Source of the DNA: CAJCJE01 sp035948315
Lineage (GTDB): Bacteria > Actinomycetota > Actinomycetes > Mycobacteriales > Pseudonocardiaceae
Assembly (NCBI GenBank): GCA_035948315.1
Contig: DASZJG010000060.1
Coordinates: forward strand, 77,932-141,931
DNA length: 64,000 nucleotides
Direction of reading: 5' to 3'
Shown: positions 52,779-62,333 of the stretch, one piece after another
Numbering within the stretch: the first letter of the stretch is position 1
How the letters are laid out: each line of letters begins with the position of its first letter
The notes under the pieces: model-generated
Databases searched by the model: none
What the model saw: only the letters and a program-made list of their open reading frames with translations
What the model was told of the DNA's origin: nothing
Position numbers and translations under genes: made by a program

Positions 52779-53140
52779 GGTGATCGTGTTCCTTTCGTTG
52801 GGGTGACAGTGATTCCGGAGATCATCGTGAGCAGCCGCACCAGCGTGGACGGTGGGTTCACGACCTGGATCCGCACACCACGGCGGCGCGCGGCACAGTG
52901 GGTGTCGATCAGCGCCAGAAACCCGTCGATCGAGACGAATCCCACGTCCGTGCAGTCGCAGATCAACAGCCGCAACCGTGGCGAGTCGATCGCCGAGGCC
53001 AGCGCGTCGAGCCACTGGGCCCGCACGACAGCGTCGATCTCACCGGCGACGACCAGGATCAGGGTGTCCGGCGCCGGCGCGATCCGGGTGATGCGCAGCT
53101 GTTGCGGCTCAGGTGGGTGATATGCGGACAAGTCGGCCAT
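52748..53140 (-). CDS. STAS-domain (anti-sigma factor antagonist-like) protein
   Basis: A 130-residue protein; ATG at 53140 follows GGAGGTCGAC. The STAS fold is seen in LILVVAGEIDAVVRAQWLDA, LRLLICDCTDVGFVSIDGFL and RGVRIQVVNPPSTLVRLLTM. The usual phospho-acceptor Ser/Thr before the second helix is present as Ser in VSIDG. Such proteins bind anti-sigma kinases and release stress sigma factors. The last 20 residues (TKGTRSPCPPMTRSTR) are unlike the domain and overlap csbD. Confidence 0.82.
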   Translation of the reverse strand: MADLSAYHPPEPQQLRITRIAPAPDTLILVVAGEIDAVVRAQWLDALASAIDSPRLRLLICDCTDVGFVSIDGFLALIDTHCAARRRGVRIQVVNPPSTLVRLLTMISGITVTPTKGTRSPCPPMTRSTR

Positions 53141-53324
53141 GTCGACCTCCGTGCGCTGGCGAGAGCCACCAGAACACGACGCCACGGACGGCGGCTGCGC
53201 TCTGGACGGACTCTCGCGAATCCGAAGGATGCACAGCTGACTTCGTAACCGTGGCGATGCCGACTCTAGCGTGCCGGCGTGATGGAGGGGAAGGTGGGCC
53301 CGTCGGAGGGTGCACACTGGCGTC

Positions 53325-54065
53325 ATGACGGACGACTTGCTGACCGTGGCCCGGGAATTGGTCGAGGTCACCAGGCTGGTGGACGACGACGATTTCGGCG
53401 CCACGCTGCAGCGGTTCGTCGCGCGCGTGGTGCGCACCGTGCCGGGCTGTGATCACGCGACCATCACCGTGCGGGCGAACGGGGCCGTCGAGACGGTCGC
53501 CGAATCCGCGGCGGTCGGCCTGGACGAGTCGGAATCCGGGCCGGTCCTGGAGGCGGTCACGTTCGGCGAACCGAGACGCCTGGACGACGTGGCCACCGAC
53601 CAGCGATGGCCGGGTTTCGCGGCCCGCGTCGCTGGCGCGGGATATCGCAGCGTTCTGGTGCTGCCGCTGCCGACCCAGTCGGATTCCTCGGCCGTGTTCA
53701 CGCTGTACTCCGCGACCCCCAACCAGTTCGGCGACACATCGTTCGACCTGGTGCTGCTGTTCACCCTGCACGCGGGCGCGGTGTTCGACAACGCCGCGCT
53801 GTACCACGACGCGCGCAGCCTGGTCGAGCAATTGCGGAGCGCGTTGCGGACGCGGTCGATCGTCGGTCAGGCCCAGGGACTGTTGATGCATCGCTTCGGC
53901 TACGAGACCGGCAGCGCCTTCGACGCGTTGAAGAAGGCTTCGCAGAACAGCAACACCAAACTCCGTGACGTGGCCGGTCTGTTGATCAGCGGTCACGAGC
54001 ACGGGGATCTGGAGGCCACGCTGCAGAAGCTCGCGATCGCCGCAGCGGGTGAGCAGCCGGTCTGA
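53325..54065 (+). CDS. GAF-ANTAR RNA-binding regulator
   Basis: A 246-residue protein with a GAF domain at about residues 20-165 (FVARVVRTVPGCDHATITVR, GYRSVLVLPLPTQSDSSAVF) and an ANTAR domain at about 175-230 (ALRTRSIVGQAQGLLMHRFG, DALKKASQNSNTKLRDVAGL). ANTAR proteins bind two-stem-loop RNA and prevent transcription termination. ATG at 53325. It is divergent from the STAS-CsbD stress genes and probably senses stress or a small ligand. Confidence 0.9.
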   Translation: MTDDLLTVARELVEVTRLVDDDDFGATLQRFVARVVRTVPGCDHATITVRANGAVETVAESAAVGLDESESGPVLEAVTFGEPRRLDDVATDQRWPGFAARVAGAGYRSVLVLPLPTQSDSSAVFTLYSATPNQFGDTSFDLVLLFTLHAGAVFDNAALYHDARSLVEQLRSALRTRSIVGQAQGLLMHRFGYETGSAFDALKKASQNSNTKLRDVAGLLISGHEHGDLEATLQKLAIAAAGEQPV

Positions 54066-54153
54066 AGGGCCATGATCCGGGTCTGGCCGGGCCTGCGCCA
54101 CGCGTGAAACGTCGATCGGGCAACCTTGTCGGCCGCGCGTGCGTGTAGGTGTC

Positions 54154-55521
54154 ATGCCATCAGCTACGCGAAGTTGTCTGCTCGCCATCGCGTCGACCTT
54201 GACCCTGCTCGCCACCTTCGCACCACCCGCGTCCGCATCGACCGGTGCCGACATCACGGCACTGCGCGCGGAACTGGCCAACGGCACGCTGCTGGACTCG
54301 CACGGCCTGCGGGAGATGTGCCTGCCCGGCAGCGGTTGCCAGGCGGTGGTCGTGACCAGTGGCAAGGATTCGTCGACGCCGCTGTCCACGACATCGCCGG
54401 TCGGCCTCGGCGCGGACGATCTCGCTCGCGCCTACCACCTGCCGCCCGCGCGGGTCGGGCTGCCGAACACGGTCGCGATCATCGACGCGGGCGCGTATCC
54501 GAGTCTGGCGCCCGACCTCGCCGTCTACCGCGCGCAGTACCACCTGCCGCCGTGCACGACCCAGAACGGCTGCCTGAAGGTCACCGACATCGACGGCGGG
54601 CCGCCGCCCTCGGCGAGCAGCGACCCGTTCGACCGGGAGGTCGAGGAGTCGGCCGCGGTCGAAACCTCGCTCGACGTGGACATGGTGTCCGCGGCCTGCC
54701 CCGGCTGCCACATCAGTGTGTTGCTCGGCAACGACTTCATCGGCAGCGGCAATCCGACCTTCGACCAGAAGGGCGCCGCGTACGCGACCGCGTACCAGAC
54801 CGCGGTCAAGCACGGCGCGAACACGGTGAGCCTCAGCGACATGTTCGGCGACACCGCGAACCTCGTCGGTCCGATCGGCCGGAAGTTCGACCACCAGGGC
54901 GTGCCACTGTTCGTCTCGCTCGGCGACGTCGGCGGTGGCGGCAGCGCCCAGGTGCGGACCGACGATGACCCGCCGACCACCGAGGAGGCCGGCTGGCCCC
55001 AGGACCTGCCGTGGGTCGTTTCGGTTGGCGGCACGCTGCTCAAACCGACCGACGCGAGCCGCACCTCCTTCACCGAGACGGCCTGGCCCGGCCTGGTCGG
55101 CAGCTGCGCGAACACATTGCCGAAGACCGACGGGCAACCCGCCTCGATCGCGGCGAACTGCCACGGATTCCGCACCGGCGCGGACATCTCCGCGATCGCC
55201 GACCCCAGCAGCGGTCCTGCCGTGTACGACAGTTACGCGCCGAGCACGGGCAAGCCCGCCAACTGGATGATCAGCGGCGGCACCAGCGCATCGGCGCCGT
55301 TCGTCGCGGCCTGGTACGCGCGCGGCGAGGTTACCGGGCTCGCGCATGGTCCGAGCCAGTTGTACGCGGCACAGCCGTGGACCTTCCACGACATCACCAG
55401 TGGCGGCGGTCCGGCCGGCACCTGCGCGAAACTCGGGTGGGCGCCGGCACTGTGCCAGGCGGGGCCGGGCTGGGACGGTCCGACCGGGCTCGGTAGTCCG
55501 AACGGCCTACACCTGTTCTGA
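54154..55521 (+). CDS. Sedolisin (S53)-like secreted serine-carboxyl peptidase
   Basis: A 455-residue protein with a signal peptide (LLAIASTLTLLATFAPPASA). ATG at 54154 follows TAGGTG; an upstream GTG at 54139 is possible. The catalytic Ser sits in ISGGTSASAPFVAAWYARG. The Glu/Asp pair is likely in EESAAVETSLDVDMVSAAC and the oxyanion Asp in FVSLGDVGGGG. The region NTVAIIDAGAYP starts the catalytic domain. Several Cys pairs suggest disulfides. Sedolisins cleave proteins at acidic pH. The prodomain appears short (about 80 residues), so processing may differ. Confidence 0.75.
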   Translation: MPSATRSCLLAIASTLTLLATFAPPASASTGADITALRAELANGTLLDSHGLREMCLPGSGCQAVVVTSGKDSSTPLSTTSPVGLGADDLARAYHLPPARVGLPNTVAIIDAGAYPSLAPDLAVYRAQYHLPPCTTQNGCLKVTDIDGGPPPSASSDPFDREVEESAAVETSLDVDMVSAACPGCHISVLLGNDFIGSGNPTFDQKGAAYATAYQTAVKHGANTVSLSDMFGDTANLVGPIGRKFDHQGVPLFVSLGDVGGGGSAQVRTDDDPPTTEEAGWPQDLPWVVSVGGTLLKPTDASRTSFTETAWPGLVGSCANTLPKTDGQPASIAANCHGFRTGADISAIADPSSGPAVYDSYAPSTGKPANWMISGGTSASAPFVAAWYARGEVTGLAHGPSQLYAAQPWTFHDITSGGGPAGTCAKLGWAPALCQAGPGWDGPTGLGSPNGLHLF

Positions 55522-55642
55522 AACCCTGTATTCCAAGGGACAGCCAAGAAATTCCATTGTCAACGGTCATTCATGTCGATTCGGTTTTGCCGTTGATGCC
55601 AGCGGGTCACACTCCGGGTAGTCGTCTCCCTGGAGGATCCCT

Positions 55643-57154
55643 GTGCACAGCAAACAATTCGCCAAGTTATTCACGGTGCTGGCCGTCGGTGCGGCCGTGA
55701 CACTCGGTGTGGTCGGCTGCGCGTCGCCGAACCAGTCCGCGCCGGCGGTCGCGGCCGCGCACTCCGACCGGCTCAAGGTCCAGCCGGACGACGGCGTGGC
55801 CAAGGACGCCGACGCGGGCAGCAAGGACGTGCGCGAGAACCCGAACAGCGACGAGGAAGAACGCGAGGCGACCGTGGCGCATCCCGGCGCCACCACCGGC
55901 AGTTGCGGCGTGGAGCGCTGGTCGGTCAAGACCGGCACGGACGCCGACGCCGGCAAGATCACCGTCGGCTCGACGACGTCGAGCACGATCTCCTACCTGG
56001 CCGGGCTTTCCGCGCCCGGTTCGCTGCCGGCCAACAACCGGATCGCGCCCACCGAGACGACCGTCTACCAGCTCCAGGTGACCTTGGTCGAGTACAAGCT
56101 GGAATCCGACTCCGACTACCACCTCGTGCTCTCCGACGGCAACGGCAACACGATGATCGCCGAGATTCCCGACCCGACCTGCGTCGGCTCCGGCAGTCCG
56201 CTGGCCGCCGGAATCACCACCTCGCGCAACGAGTTCGACGCCAAGTACTCGCCGACCAGCAGTTTCCAGACCGCGAACGTGCCGGTCACCGTCACCGGCG
56301 TCGGCTTCTTCGACTTCCTGCACGGCCAGACGGGCGTCGCGCCGAACGGCATCGAACTGCACGCCGTGCAGGACATCCAGTTCGGCAGTGGCACCCGCGG
56401 CACCCTGACCGTGGCCAACCCGGGCACCCAGACGACGACCGTCGGCCAACCGGCGAGCCTGCAGATCTCCACCAACGACACCGCCGGCGGCACCCTGTCC
56501 TACTCGGCCACCGGCCTGCCCGCCGGCCTGTCGATCGACGCATCCACCGGCCTGATCTCCGGCACGCCGACGACGACCGGTACCAGCAGCGTCACGGTGA
56601 CCGCGACCGACTCGACCGGCCCCTCCGGCTCCGCGCAGTTCACCTGGACCATCGCGTCGACCGGGGGCGGCAGTGGCTGCACCGCGACCCAACTGCTCGG
56701 CAATCCGGGATTCGAAACGGGTTCGATCGCGCCGTGGGCCGGTAGCAGCGGCGTGATCAACAACAGTTCGTCGGAACCGCCGCACAGCGGGACCTGGGAC
56801 GCGTGGCTGGACGGCTACGGCACCACCCACACCGACACGCTCTCCCAGGCGGTCACGCTGCCGACCGGCTGCACCACGTACCACGCCAGCTTCTGGCTGC
56901 ACGTCGACACGGCGGAGACCAGCACCACGACCGCCTACGACACGCTGAAGGTGCAGTTGCTCAACGCATCCGGCTCGGTGCTGACCACCCTGGCCACCTA
57001 CTCGAACCTGAACGCGATCAGCGGCTACGCGCAGCACGGTTTCGACCTGTCCGCGTACGCGGGCCAGACCGTCACGCTGAAGTTCACCGGCACCGAGGAC
57101 AACATCGATCAGACGTCGTTCGTCCTGGACGACACCGCCATCAACGTGAGCTGA
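55643..57154 (+). CDS. Secreted lipoprotein with Ig-like and carbohydrate-binding-like domains
   Basis: A 503-residue lipoprotein; GTG at 55643 follows GGAGGATCC. Signal with lipobox VVGC near residue 26, a charged linker, then a region with LVEYKLESDSDYHLVLSDGN. Next is a putative Ig (He_PIG) domain (LSYSATGLPAGLSIDASTGL, ISGTPTTTGTSSVTVTATD). The C-terminal domain (NPGFETGSIAPWAGSSGVIN, LKFTGTEDNIDQTSFVLDDT) looks like a jelly-roll carbohydrate-binding module. No catalytic site is evident. It may act with the upstream protease in surface binding; no operon signal beyond proximity. Confidence 0.75.
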   Translation: MHSKQFAKLFTVLAVGAAVTLGVVGCASPNQSAPAVAAAHSDRLKVQPDDGVAKDADAGSKDVRENPNSDEEEREATVAHPGATTGSCGVERWSVKTGTDADAGKITVGSTTSSTISYLAGLSAPGSLPANNRIAPTETTVYQLQVTLVEYKLESDSDYHLVLSDGNGNTMIAEIPDPTCVGSGSPLAAGITTSRNEFDAKYSPTSSFQTANVPVTVTGVGFFDFLHGQTGVAPNGIELHAVQDIQFGSGTRGTLTVANPGTQTTTVGQPASLQISTNDTAGGTLSYSATGLPAGLSIDASTGLISGTPTTTGTSSVTVTATDSTGPSGSAQFTWTIASTGGGSGCTATQLLGNPGFETGSIAPWAGSSGVINNSSSEPPHSGTWDAWLDGYGTTHTDTLSQAVTLPTGCTTYHASFWLHVDTAETSTTTAYDTLKVQLLNASGSVLTTLATYSNLNAISGYAQHGFDLSAYAGQTVTLKFTGTEDNIDQTSFVLDDTAINVS

Positions 57155-57190
57155 ACCCGTAACGGCTGCGGTGCTGCGATCATCACGCGC

Positions 57191-57616
57191 ATGGCGTTCC
57201 TACAGCTCACCGCGATCATCGTCGAGGACTACGACGAGGCGATCGTTTTCTTCACCGAGGCACTGGGATTCGAACTGGCCGAGGACACGCCGGCCAGCAC
57301 CAACGACGGCCGGGTCAAGCGCTGGGTGGTCGTCCGGCCGCCGGGCGCGCAGACCGGGATCCTGCTCGCCCGCGCCGACGGCGAACACCAGGTCGCCGCG
57401 GTCGGCAACCAGCACGCCGGTCGGGTCGGCTTCTTCCTGCAGGTCGACGATTTCGACGCGAGCTACGCGCGCATGCGCGCGGCCGGGGTGGAGTTCCTTG
57501 CCGAGCCGCGAACCGAGCCGTATGGCCGGGTCGTCGTCTTCCTCGACATCGCCGGCAACCGCTGGGACCTCCTCGGCCCCGTCGCGGCTCAGCCCTTCGT
57601 GCCGACGCCCGCGTAA
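57191..57616 (+). CDS. VOC-family (glyoxalase-like) protein
   Basis: A 141-residue VOC protein. LTAIIVEDYDEAIVFFTEAL at the N-terminus, RVGFFLQVDDFDASYARMRA, and the final EPYGRVVVFLDIAGNRWDLL. Metal ligands such as the initial His are absent (Leu/Thr), suggesting binding rather than a metal enzyme, as in drug-binding resistance proteins. Convergent with the methyltransferase gene, overlapping it by 28 bases. Substrate unknown. Confidence 0.82.
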   Translation: MAFLQLTAIIVEDYDEAIVFFTEALGFELAEDTPASTNDGRVKRWVVVRPPGAQTGILLARADGEHQVAAVGNQHAGRVGFFLQVDDFDASYARMRAAGVEFLAEPRTEPYGRVVVFLDIAGNRWDLLGPVAAQPFVPTPA

Positions 57617-58392
57617 ACCGCGGATCGCCACGGTTCGCACACGTTCAGCTCGCCGCGCCACTGCGGCGTGAACACCACTCCCGGGTCGACGAGGTCGTAG
57701 CCGTCGAAGAAGCTGACGATCTCCTCCCGGGTGCGCAGGTTGCCCTCCATGGTGGCCTTGGTGCTGTACTCGGCGACCGCGTCGATCATGTCCGGTCGGC
57801 CTTCCGCGGTGATGTGGCTCAACGCCAGGTAGCTGCCGGGCACCGTCGCGTCCCGATAGGTCTTGATCACTTCGGCGGGTTTGTCGCCCGCGTCCATGAA
57901 GTGCACCACCGCGAACATCAGGATGGCCACCGGACGGCTGAAGTCGAGCATCGCACTGGTCTTCGGATCGGCGAGGATCTCCGCCGGCCTGCGCACGTCG
58001 GCGCGCAGGATGTCGGCCCGGGGGTTCTCCTCCAGCAACAGCTCGCTGTGCGCGACCGCGACCGCCTCCTGGTCGACGTAGAGCACCCGGCACGCCGGGT
58101 TGATCTGCTGGGCCACCTCGTGGGTGTTGCCGACGGTCGGGATGCCGGAACCGAGGTCGAGGAACTGGTCGATGCCGGCCTGAGCCAGGAACGCGACCGC
58201 GCGACGCAGGAAGCTGCGGTTCTCGATGACCATGAACGCGACGTCCGGGACCATCTCGATCAACCGTTTGGCCAGGCCACGATCCACCTGGAAGTTGTTC
58301 GCGCCGCCGAGCAGATAGTCGTACACCCGCGCCGGATTGGGCTTGCTGACGTCCACGTCCGACGGCACCCAGCCGAGGTCCTCGGTGGTCAT
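57589..58392 (-). CDS. DUF574-type SAM-dependent methyltransferase
   Basis: A 267-residue protein of the S-adenosyl methyltransferase family abundant in actinomycetes: VDVSKPNPARVYDYLLGGAN, NFQVDR, then the SAM motif FLDLGSGIPTVGNTHEVAQQ and YVDQEAVAVAHSELLL, and AILMFAVVHFM. ATG at 58392. The substrate is unknown for most family members; they often lie in secondary metabolism or stress regions. The 3' end overlaps the convergent VOC gene. Confidence 0.92.
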   Translation of the reverse strand: MTTEDLGWVPSDVDVSKPNPARVYDYLLGGANNFQVDRGLAKRLIEMVPDVAFMVIENRSFLRRAVAFLAQAGIDQFLDLGSGIPTVGNTHEVAQQINPACRVLYVDQEAVAVAHSELLLEENPRADILRADVRRPAEILADPKTSAMLDFSRPVAILMFAVVHFMDAGDKPAEVIKTYRDATVPGSYLALSHITAEGRPDMIDAVAEYSTKATMEGNLRTREEIVSFFDGYDLVDPGVVFTPQWRGELNVCEPWRSAVYAGVGTKG

Positions 58393-58518
58393 CGCGCCAA
58401 CTCCTCCTCGCAGCCCAACGTGATCGGAAATCCATCATGCACCATGCGGACCGCAAACTGCCCGGCTGCGCTCGGGTGACCCTGGTGCGCCACCCGAGTG
58501 GGCTACCTCGGATATGCC

Positions 58519-58543
58519 CGGTAGCATACCGAGTATGCTACCG
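58519..58543. promoter_or_regulatory. PadR-type operator before PadR-ABC operon
   Basis: Perfect 10-base arms CGGTAGCATA (58519-58528) and TATGCTACCG (58534-58543) around a five-base spacer, 15 bases upstream of the padR start. Autorepression of the downstream exporter operon is inferred. Confidence 0.8.
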
Positions 58544-58557
58544 AGTCTGGTGATCTT

Positions 58558-59139
58558 GTGAGTGTTCGACACGCGCTGTTGGCGCTGCTCAGCGAGGGTC
58601 CGAAGTACGGACTTCAGTTGCGGGAGGAGTTCGAGGCCCGCACCGGCGAGGTGTGGCCGCTCAACGTCGGGCAGGTGTACACGACCCTGCAACGGCTGGA
58701 GCGGGACGGCCTGGTCGCCTCGGACGACGAGGCGGCGGAGGGGCCGCAGAAGGCGTTCCGCATCACCGAGGAGGGCGCGCGCGAGTTGGCCAGTTGGCTG
58801 CACACGCCGCCGGATCTGTCCGCGCCCCCGCGCGACGAGTTGGTGATCAAGATTCTGGTCGCGATGCGCGTCGCCGACACCAACGTGCACGAGATCATCC
58901 AGGCGCACCGCAGATACCTCGTGCAGCTGATGCAGCAGTGGACCCGGCTCAAGAACGACGAGGCCGGGCTCGATCTCGGGTTCGCGCTGGTGGTCGACGC
59001 CGAACTGTTCCGGCTCGACTCGGTGGTGCGCTGGCTGGACGCGGCGGACGGCCGGATTCGCCGGGCCTCGATCGAGGGGCCGAGCACCGAATCGGCACCG
59101 CTGCCGAAGGCGCGCAGGCGGACGGGGGTGCGGCCATGA
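58558..59139 (+). CDS. PadR-family transcriptional regulator
   Basis: A 193-residue winged-helix protein: HALLALLSEGPKYGLQLREE, FEARTGEVWPLNVGQVYTTL, QRLERDGLVASDDE, then a C-terminal helix for dimerisation. GTG at 58558. It probably represses the following ABC exporter until a drug or lipid binds. First gene of a three-gene overlapping operon (ATGA junctions). Confidence 0.93.
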   Translation: MSVRHALLALLSEGPKYGLQLREEFEARTGEVWPLNVGQVYTTLQRLERDGLVASDDEAAEGPQKAFRITEEGARELASWLHTPPDLSAPPRDELVIKILVAMRVADTNVHEIIQAHRRYLVQLMQQWTRLKNDEAGLDLGFALVVDAELFRLDSVVRWLDAADGRIRRASIEGPSTESAPLPKARRRTGVRP

Positions 59140-59858
59140 CCTTGCTGGCGCTGCGCAACGTGTCGAAGACCTACGGCAGCGGCGCGAACACCGTACACGC
59201 GCTGCGCGAGGTGAGATTCGCGGTCGAACCGGGCACGCTGGTCGCGGTGATGGGGCCGAGCGGCTCGGGCAAGACCACGCTGCTCACCATCGCGGGCGCG
59301 CTGGAGGAGCCGAGCTTCGGTGAGGTAGTGGTCGGCGGTCGGTCGGTGCTGGGCATGTCGCGCAAGGAGCGGGCGGCGTTGCGGCGGCGGTCGATCGGCT
59401 ACGTGTTCCAGGACTTCAACCTGCTGCCCGGCCTGACCGCGCTGGAGAACGTGGCGCTGCCACTGGAACTGGACGGCACCCCGGCACGACAGGCTCGCGC
59501 ACAGGCCCGACGCGCACTGTCCGATTTGGACCTCAAAGAGGCGGAATCCCGTTTTCCCGACCAGCTTTCCGGCGGCGAGCGGCAGCGGGTCGCGGTGGCG
59601 CGGGCGATCGTCGGGGAACGGCGGCTGCTGCTCGCCGACGAGCCGACCGGCGCGCTCGACTCGGCCAATGGCGAAGCCGTGCTGCGGCTGATGCGCGCCG
59701 CGTGCGCGCGCGGCATCGGCGGGGTGCTGGTCACGCACGACGCGCAGTTGGCGTCCTGGGCGGACCGGGTGGTGTTCCTGCGCGACGGTCGGATCGTCGA
59801 CCAGACGGCGCCGATGGTCGGTCCGGAGTCACTGCTGTCCACCGGCGGTGACGCATGA
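59136..59858 (+). CDS. ABC transporter ATPase, LolD/MacB type
   Basis: A 240-residue subunit: Walker A GPSGSGKTTLL, Q-loop YVFQDFNLLPG, signature LSGGERQRVAVARAIVG, Walker B RLLLADEPTGALDSANG and switch His in VLVTHD. ATG overlaps the padR stop. It energises the FtsX-type permease that follows with another four-base overlap. It is a paralogue of the ATPase at 31305. Confidence 0.95.
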   Translation: MTLLALRNVSKTYGSGANTVHALREVRFAVEPGTLVAVMGPSGSGKTTLLTIAGALEEPSFGEVVVGGRSVLGMSRKERAALRRRSIGYVFQDFNLLPGLTALENVALPLELDGTPARQARAQARRALSDLDLKEAESRFPDQLSGGERQRVAVARAIVGERRLLLADEPTGALDSANGEAVLRLMRAACARGIGGVLVTHDAQLASWADRVVFLRDGRIVDQTAPMVGPESLLSTGGDA

Positions 59859-62209
59859 GCGGCGCGCCTGCGCGCCGGGCCGTGTTCCGTTGGGCCATCA
59901 GGATGTTCCGCCGCGAATGGCGCCAGCAGTTGATCACCATGGCCATGCTGGCGCTGGCCGTCGCGGCCATCGTGCTGGCCGCGCCGACGCTGACCAACTC
60001 CTCGTCGAAGGCCGCGACGCTGGGCATGCTGGGCTCCGCGGACGCGATGCTCCTGTTGCCCGGCAACGACAAGCACCTGGCCGCCGACGTCGCCGGCCTC
60101 GCCGCCCAGGTCGGTCCGGTCGACGTGGTCGGGCACCAGGAACTGCGCAGCGGTTCGGCCGAACAGATCGAACTGCGTTCGCAGGAGCCGAACGGCCCGT
60201 TCGACGGCCCGACGCTGGCGCTCGACTCGGGCGGTTTCCCGCACGGCGCGAACGAGGTCGCGGTGACCGCGGGCACGCAGCGCCTGTTCGACCTGCGACT
60301 GGGCAACGAATGGCAGATCGCCGGGCGGACGTTGCGCGTGGTCGGCATCGTGGAGAACCCCAACAACCTCACCGACGACTTCGGGCTGCTGGCGCCCGGC
60401 CAGCTGCCCGCACCGAGCCGGATCGCGCTGCTGTTCAACGGGAAGCGCGGCGCGTTCACCCCGCCCGCGGACGCCGCCACCGACATGTACTTCTCCACGT
60501 CGCGGGCGAACTTCACGGCCGACGCGATCGTGCTGGCGGCAGGCGCGCTCGGGCTGATGTTCATCGGTCTGCTGGCCAGCGCCGGGTTCGCCGTGCTCGC
60601 GCAACGCAGGCTGCGCGCAATCGGCATGCTCGGCGCGCTCGGCGCGACCGAGGGGCACATCCGGCTCGTCATGCTGGCCAACGGCGCGATCGTGGGGGTG
60701 GTCGCGGCGCTGGTCGGCGGGGTGGCCGGTTTCCTTGCCTGGTTGGGGTACGCGCCGGTGGTGGAGGGGATCGGGCAGCATCGGATCGACCGGCTCGCGC
60801 TGCCCTGGTGGCTGATCGGCACCGCGCTCCTGCTGACCGTCGCGACCGCGGTCATCGCGGCCTGGTGGCCCGCGCGCGCCGCGGCGCGGATGCCGATCGT
60901 GACCGCGCTGGCCAACCGGCCGAGCACGCCGGCACCAACGCGCCGGTTCGCGGCGGCCGGCGCAGGGCTGATCGTGGTCGGGCTGGTCGGGCTGGCTTTC
61001 GTGCGGCAGCTGGAGTCGCGCTGGCTGGTGGTGGCCGGGCTGCTGCTGACCATCGTCGGCAGCCTGTTCCTCGCTCCGCTGATGATCGCCGGACTCGGCC
61101 GGATCGGCGCCCGCACCCCGATCGCGTCGAGGATCGCGCTGCGCGATCTGGCCCGGTACCGCGCCAGGTCAAGTGCCGCGCTGGCCGCGATCAGCATCGC
61201 CGTCGCGATCGCGGCCGGGATCAGCGTCGAGCTGACCGGCCGCACCCTGAACACGCTCGACAACGCGGGACCGAACCTCGCGAGCAACGAAATCCTCTGG
61301 TACAACGACAAACTCGGCGCGGTGAGCCCGGCAGGCGCCGACGCTCTGAGCACGCTCGCCGCCACCCTGCACGCCACGTCGGTGCTGCCGTTGACCAAAC
61401 CCCGTGACCTCGTCCTGCAGCAGTTCGACGGCGGCACGGTCACCTCCACCACCGCACGGATCAATCTGGCCACGCCGGAGGTGTTGCGGCACTACGGGAT
61501 CGACCCGAACACCGTCGCGCCGGACGCGGACCTGCTGACCTCCCAGGTGGGTCTGGCGAACATGACGGACCTGAACCTGACAGTGGTCGACAAGGGCCGT
61601 TCGATCCCGCATCCGGTGGTGCAGACGATGCCCTCACTGCCGGCCGGCTCCGAGGAACCGAGCCTGCTGGTCACCCCGCGCGCACTCGGCATGCTGGGTT
61701 TGTCCACGGTGCTGGACGGCTGGCTGCTCAGCACGCCGGCCGCGCTCACCCCCGACGAGATCAACCTGGCTCGCATTGCCGCGCAGCGCACCGACGGTGG
61801 CGTGCAGACCGCGACGAACCAGCTGTCCATGACCGAACTCGGCAACTGGGCGACGGCTGTTGGCATCCTGGTCGCGCTCGGTGTGCTGGCCATGACGGTC
61901 GGTCTGCTGCGCAGGGAGACGCTCGCCGACCGGCGGACGCTGACCGCGGTCGGCGCGTCGCCGGGCACCCGGCGCAGGCTGGCCGCGCTCACCGCGGGAT
62001 CACTGGCGCTGCTCGGCGCGGTCACCGGCACCACCGTCGCGTATCTCGGGCTGCTCGCCTACTACCGCTCCGAGTTGAACACGTTCGGCCATCCGCCCCT
62101 GCTCGCGCTGCTCGCGATCCTGCTCGGGCTACCGGTGGTGGCAACGATCGGCGGCTGGCTGTTCGCCGGCCGTGAACCGACGGCGATCGCCCGTGCCGCG
62201 CTCACGTGA
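59855..62209 (+). CDS. ABC exporter permease with two FtsX domains
   Basis: A 784-residue membrane protein: N-terminal helix (ITMAMLALAVAAIVLAAPTL), an extracytoplasmic region, a three-helix FtsX block near 230-360 (LAAGALGLMFIGLLASAGFA, GMLGALGATEGHIRLVMLAN), a middle pair of helices, a second extracytoplasmic part, and a final block near 670-770 (AVGILVALGVLAMTVGLLRR, GASPGTRRRLAALTAGSLAL). With the ATPase it forms an exporter under PadR control. Cargo unknown, plausibly an antibiotic or envelope lipid. Confidence 0.92.
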   Translation: MSGAPARRAVFRWAIRMFRREWRQQLITMAMLALAVAAIVLAAPTLTNSSSKAATLGMLGSADAMLLLPGNDKHLAADVAGLAAQVGPVDVVGHQELRSGSAEQIELRSQEPNGPFDGPTLALDSGGFPHGANEVAVTAGTQRLFDLRLGNEWQIAGRTLRVVGIVENPNNLTDDFGLLAPGQLPAPSRIALLFNGKRGAFTPPADAATDMYFSTSRANFTADAIVLAAGALGLMFIGLLASAGFAVLAQRRLRAIGMLGALGATEGHIRLVMLANGAIVGVVAALVGGVAGFLAWLGYAPVVEGIGQHRIDRLALPWWLIGTALLLTVATAVIAAWWPARAAARMPIVTALANRPSTPAPTRRFAAAGAGLIVVGLVGLAFVRQLESRWLVVAGLLLTIVGSLFLAPLMIAGLGRIGARTPIASRIALRDLARYRARSSAALAAISIAVAIAAGISVELTGRTLNTLDNAGPNLASNEILWYNDKLGAVSPAGADALSTLAATLHATSVLPLTKPRDLVLQQFDGGTVTSTTARINLATPEVLRHYGIDPNTVAPDADLLTSQVGLANMTDLNLTVVDKGRSIPHPVVQTMPSLPAGSEEPSLLVTPRALGMLGLSTVLDGWLLSTPAALTPDEINLARIAAQRTDGGVQTATNQLSMTELGNWATAVGILVALGVLAMTVGLLRRETLADRRTLTAVGASPGTRRRLAALTAGSLALLGAVTGTTVAYLGLLAYYRSELNTFGHPPLLALLAILLGLPVVATIGGWLFAGREPTAIARAALT

Positions 62210-62225
62210 TCCACAAAGGACGATC

Positions 62226-62327
62226 ATGCGCGGCCTCGGTCTGGCGCTCCTGCGGGGCGCACTCGCCTGGTGCGCGCTCGCCGTGGTGGCGGCGTTGCTG
62301 ATCGCGCTGGACGTCTGGTGGCCCTGA
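62226..62327 (+). CDS. Tiny membrane peptide, 33 aa
   Basis: ATG at 62226 follows AAAGGACGATC, 16 bases after the permease stop. MRGLGLALLRGALAWCALAV continues VAALLIALDVWWP: one helix with a Trp-Trp end. Such peptides can be exporter accessory subunits. No homologue recognised. Confidence 0.5.
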   Translation: MRGLGLALLRGALAWCALAVVAALLIALDVWWP

Positions 62328-62333
62328 TATAGA

